Shown here in pieces: positions 5,414 through 7,654 of a DNA stretch of 7,654 nucleotides (position 1 is the first letter of the stretch; each line of letters begins with the position of its first letter). The notes beneath the pieces are model-generated. The model was not told where the DNA came from and did not search any database. It saw only the letters and a list, made by a program, of their open reading frames with translations. The position numbers were made by a program, and so were the translations under genes. Source of the DNA: Candidatus Nitrosopumilus sp. (GTDB lineage: Archaea > Thermoproteota > Nitrososphaeria > Nitrososphaerales > Nitrosopumilaceae); the NCBI GenBank assembly GCA_016784625.1, contig JADHUF010000051.1, positions 1 through 7,654 on the forward strand. Reading direction: 5' to 3'.

Positions 5414-5594
5414 TTATTAGTCTTTGACTTGAGTTTTATTGATCTTCCCAGCTGGTTTTTTTACACCTAAATTTTGTGATTTTGAGCTGATCCTGATTCA
5501 TTTATGCATGTTTTTTAGCGTTAGCTTGAATTGTTAGAATTGTGAAATTATAGTGAATTATCTCCTTTAAACAACCACAATCTGAAAGTTCTTT
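5391..5594. other. Divergent intergenic region between regulator and exchanger
   Basis: These 204 bp hold the operator-like palindromes at the left and the exchanger promoter at the right. The middle is AT-rich with T-runs at 5456-5462 and near 5511-5516. No RNA gene or convincing ORF was seen. Confidence 0.5.
5565..5572 (+). promoter_or_regulatory. TATA-like element of the CaCA exchanger
   Basis: CTTTAAAC is centred about 26 nt before the GTG at 5595, consistent with a leaderless message and supporting that start. Confidence 0.5.
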
Positions 5595-6530
5595 GTGGAA
5601 GTAGTAGTAAGTGCAGTACTAATTATAGTTGGATTAGTGATGCTATGCTTTGGTGGTAATTGGCTAGTTAGCGGTGGTGTTGCTATTGCAAAGAAATTCC
5701 GAATAAGTAATCTTGTAATAGGAATGACTATTGTGGCATATGGTACTTCAACTCCTGAATTAGCAGCTAGTATTGCAGCTGCTGGAGAACACAGTACCAT
5801 TATTTTAGGAAATATTATTGGAAGTAATATTGCAAACGTTGGAATGGTAATTGGTATTGCTGCAATTCTTGTTCCACTTGCAGTAAAAAAATCTGCATTG
5901 AAAAAAGAAATTCCAATAATGTTAGGAGTTTCATTTTTACTTGTCTTTCTTTCATTTGATGGTGAAATTTCCCAAAATGATGGAATATTATTACTTGCTG
6001 GATTAGGAATCTTTGGATTTTATACTATCAAAGATGCAATAAAACACAGAGAAAAAAATAATGATGATACTCCACAAAGTAAAAACAATCTTCATCTAAA
6101 ATCTATTGGGTTAATTGGATTAGGAATTGTACTTTTGTATGTTGGTGCAATTCTTACAGTCGATAATGCTGTAATTTTAGCTAAAGAATTTGGTTTGTCT
6201 GAAAAAATAATTGGATTAACAGTAATTGCAATTGGAACATCTCTTCCAGAATTAATTACATCGATTATTGCAATTAGAAAAGGTCATGCAGATATTGGTA
6301 TTGGAAATATTATTGGAAGTAATATCTATAATATTTTGATGATAATGGGTGTTGGTGCAGCCCTTGGAGGTATAGTAATTTCATCTGATGTTTATGTTGA
6401 TTATGCGATAATGATTATCTTTAGTCTTTCATTATTAATTGCCATTAAAACTGGAATTATTAATAGAACAATGGGTATTTGTTTGACTATTGGCTATATT
6501 GCATATTTGATAGTCACATTTTTCAAGTAA
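5595..6530 (+). CDS. CaCA-family Na+/Ca2+-type exchanger (YrbG/NCX_Mj-like), 311 aa, GTG start
   Basis: Membrane antiporter of the Ca2+:cation antiporter superfamily, with about 10 hydrophobic segments as two inverted halves. The alpha-1 repeat holds GMTIVAYGTSTPELAAS (43-59) and GNIIGSNIAN (72-81). The alpha-2 repeat holds GLTVIAIGTSLPELITS (207-223) and GNIIGSNIYN (237-246). Glu55 and Glu219 correspond to the two ion-coordinating glutamates of NCX_Mj. The last residue of both GSN motifs is Asn (81 and 246), where NCX_Mj has Asn and Asp, so substrate or coupling may differ. The halves are joined by a charged cytoplasmic loop (about 146-170). GTG 5595 is the first start after the in-frame TGA at 5583-5585 and is 26 nt after the TATA-like element. 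It is convergent with the TldE gene, 20 nt away. Which cation drives it is not shown by sequence. Confidence 0.93.
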   Translation: MEVVVSAVLIIVGLVMLCFGGNWLVSGGVAIAKKFRISNLVIGMTIVAYGTSTPELAASIAAAGEHSTIILGNIIGSNIANVGMVIGIAAILVPLAVKKSALKKEIPIMLGVSFLLVFLSFDGEISQNDGILLLAGLGIFGFYTIKDAIKHREKNNDDTPQSKNNLHLKSIGLIGLGIVLLYVGAILTVDNAVILAKEFGLSEKIIGLTVIAIGTSLPELITSIIAIRKGHADIGIGNIIGSNIYNILMIMGVGAALGGIVISSDVYVDYAIMIIFSLSLLIAIKTGIINRTMGICLTIGYIAYLIVTFFK

Positions 6531-6535
6531 TTTGT

Positions 6536-6552
6536 GCCTAAATTTGGCTTTT
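6536..6552 (+). terminator. Possible terminator after the exchanger gene
   Basis: GCC (6536-6538) and GGC (6546-6548) flank an AT core with two further A-T pairs, followed by TTTT (6549-6552). It fills the 20-nt gap between convergent stop codons. The stem is very short, so confidence is low. Confidence 0.3.
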
Positions 6553-7654
6553 AGATGGACGTTACTGTAATATTTTCAGCCTTTATTGATGGTGCAATGG
6601 ATGGTAAAGATGCCCATTGAATTATATTTTTTTGATCATTCCCAATACTTGAAATATTTTTTAGCATTGTTGGAAGGTTGTGAACTATTCTTATTGATTT
6701 TCCAGGTCCCTTTATCTCTCCATTTTCAATAATTCTTATTCCACTTCTTGCTGTACATGAAAAATCCCCTTGAATTGGATTAACTGCATATGTGTACCAT
6801 AATCTTCCTACTAGTAATCCATGCTTTGTATCTTTTATCATGTCTTCTTGAGATGTATCCCCTGGGGTCATTTTGAGATTATGGGGTGCAGAAATTGGAA
6901 TTGGTTCTGAGCTTCTTCCCAAAGATGAATCTAATCTTGCACCGTTACCTGTTGATTTTACTCCTTCTTTATAACTATCAAAGAGATTTGAAAAAGTATT
7001 CTTAAAAATTCCTTTCTCTATTAACGCTCTTCTCTGAGTTTCTACTCCTTCATCATCTACTGATTTTGTTCCAATCCCTTCTGGAATATGTGGCTCATCA
7101 ATTAAGCTGAGTTCTTTTACTGCTATCTCTTTTTCAATATTATTTGAAAAACAACTTCGCTTTTCTGAAACTGTTTTAAAATTAAAATTTGATGCAACAA
7201 CAAACGCTAATAATTCTCCTACTGAATATGGTTCAAAAATTATTGAATATGTATCTGAATTAATTTTTTGTGGATTAATTGATTTTATACACATTACTTT
7301 AGCATCAGTTCCTACTTGTTCTGCAGAAAAATTTGCCAAAGTTCTACCACTTGCATGTCCAATTCCTGATACTGGTAAGTTTCCATATTCAGATTCTGCA
7401 TTAATGATTGCTGAAATGTATGTGCCTTTATCATTTAGATTTAATCCATTAGAATTTCTTATCTCAAAGTTTTCTGAAACTATGTTTAATGATCCTGTAA
7501 TCGTGTTTACCTTATCATTACTTGCTGAATTTATCATATTTTGTGCGATATCCATTGCTTCTGCGCCGGAAATCTTTGCTAGTTTTTCATCAAATGCTCC
7601 ATCCAGTTGCTTTGGAGTTACATCATATGGTAATCCTCCCCAAAAATCCCTGGC
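6551..7654 (-). CDS. TldE/PmbA-family protein, partial (N-terminus beyond the right edge)
   Basis: The frame is open from the window edge to TAA at 6553-6551, giving 367 visible residues; the family is about 440-450, so roughly 75-90 N-terminal residues are missing. TldD/TldE form a protease complex that in bacteria processes peptides such as microcin B17 and degrades unfolded peptides. Numbering from the visible N-terminus, matches to the TldE side are SVDDEGVETQRR (198-209), STGNGAR (234-240), HGLLVGRLW (278-286) and NPIQGDFS (292-299), followed by SGIRIIENGEI. The HExxxH zinc motif of TldD is absent from the visible part, so this is likely the non-catalytic partner. A Met at 7555 is internal: 33 in-frame codons precede it, including DFWGGLPYDVTPKQL, and continue the domain. 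A tldD gene may lie just beyond the edge, as these usually pair. Confidence 0.9.
   Translation of the reverse strand, partial: ARDFWGGLPYDVTPKQLDGAFDEKLAKISGAEAMDIAQNMINSASNDKVNTITGSLNIVSENFEIRNSNGLNLNDKGTYISAIINAESEYGNLPVSGIGHASGRTLANFSAEQVGTDAKVMCIKSINPQKINSDTYSIIFEPYSVGELLAFVVASNFNFKTVSEKRSCFSNNIEKEIAVKELSLIDEPHIPEGIGTKSVDDEGVETQRRALIEKGIFKNTFSNLFDSYKEGVKSTGNGARLDSSLGRSSEPIPISAPHNLKMTPGDTSQEDMIKDTKHGLLVGRLWYTYAVNPIQGDFSCTARSGIRIIENGEIKGPGKSIRIVHNLPTMLKNISSIGNDQKNIIQWASLPSIAPSIKAENITVTSI

Noticed and set aside
5448..5462. CCAGCTGG palindrome followed by seven T as a terminator
   Set aside because: It has no loop and no plus-strand gene lies upstream of it.
5436..5501. 21-codon minus-strand ORF upstream of the regulator
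   Set aside because: Very short, no promoter at the right distance, no recognisable pattern, not coupled to a neighbour.
5567..5800. 77-codon minus-strand ORF
   Set aside because: Antisense to the start of the CaCA exchanger, whose motifs are unmistakable.
7553..7555. Met at 7555 as the start of the TldE protein
   Set aside because: The same frame continues open for 33 more codons to the window edge, and the protein would be far too short for the family.

Overview
The window looks like the chromosome of a low-GC archaeon, most probably an ammonia-oxidising Nitrosopumilus/Nitrosarchaeum-type member of the Nitrososphaerota (Thaumarchaeota). Base composition is strongly AT-rich. Nearly every gene has an archaeal TATA-like element about 26-31 nt before its start codon, with no Shine-Dalgarno sequence, so transcripts are probably leaderless. 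One gene encodes a PAC2-type proteasome assembly chaperone like those of archaea. The placement rests on protein families and promoter style; no marker gene is present.

Layout. (1) 1-234, minus: the N-terminal part of a very basic protein whose visible C-terminal half is a perfect 33-bp / 11-residue tandem repeat, running off the left edge. (2) 235-489: a divergent intergenic region with promoter-like elements and a zinc-finger-like reading frame that has no start codon. (3) 490-1455, plus: two tandem universal stress proteins, the second diverged and starting at TTG. (4) 3146-1521, minus: a probable operon of an unannotated 31-residue membrane micropeptide (ATGA overlap), a CPA2-type Na+/H+ antiporter and a 69-residue two-helix membrane protein. 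(5) 5390-3223, minus: a winged-helix regulator with a palindromic operator-like sequence at its start, a PAC2-family protein ending in a proteasome-docking HbYX-like tail, and the purine enzyme PurM. (6) 5595-6530, plus: a CaCA-family cation/Ca2+ exchanger. (7) 7654-6551, minus: a TldE/PmbA-family protein cut by the right edge.

How the parts may fit together: two cation exchangers and two stress proteins make this a neighbourhood of ion homeostasis and stress genes, beside housekeeping genes (purM) and protein-quality genes (PAC2, TldE). No mobile element, rRNA, tRNA or CRISPR array was seen. The least ordinary points are the 31-residue ORF coupled to the antiporter, the MYM C-terminus of the PAC2 protein, the perfect repeat in the basic protein, and the zinc-finger-like fragment before the first stress protein.
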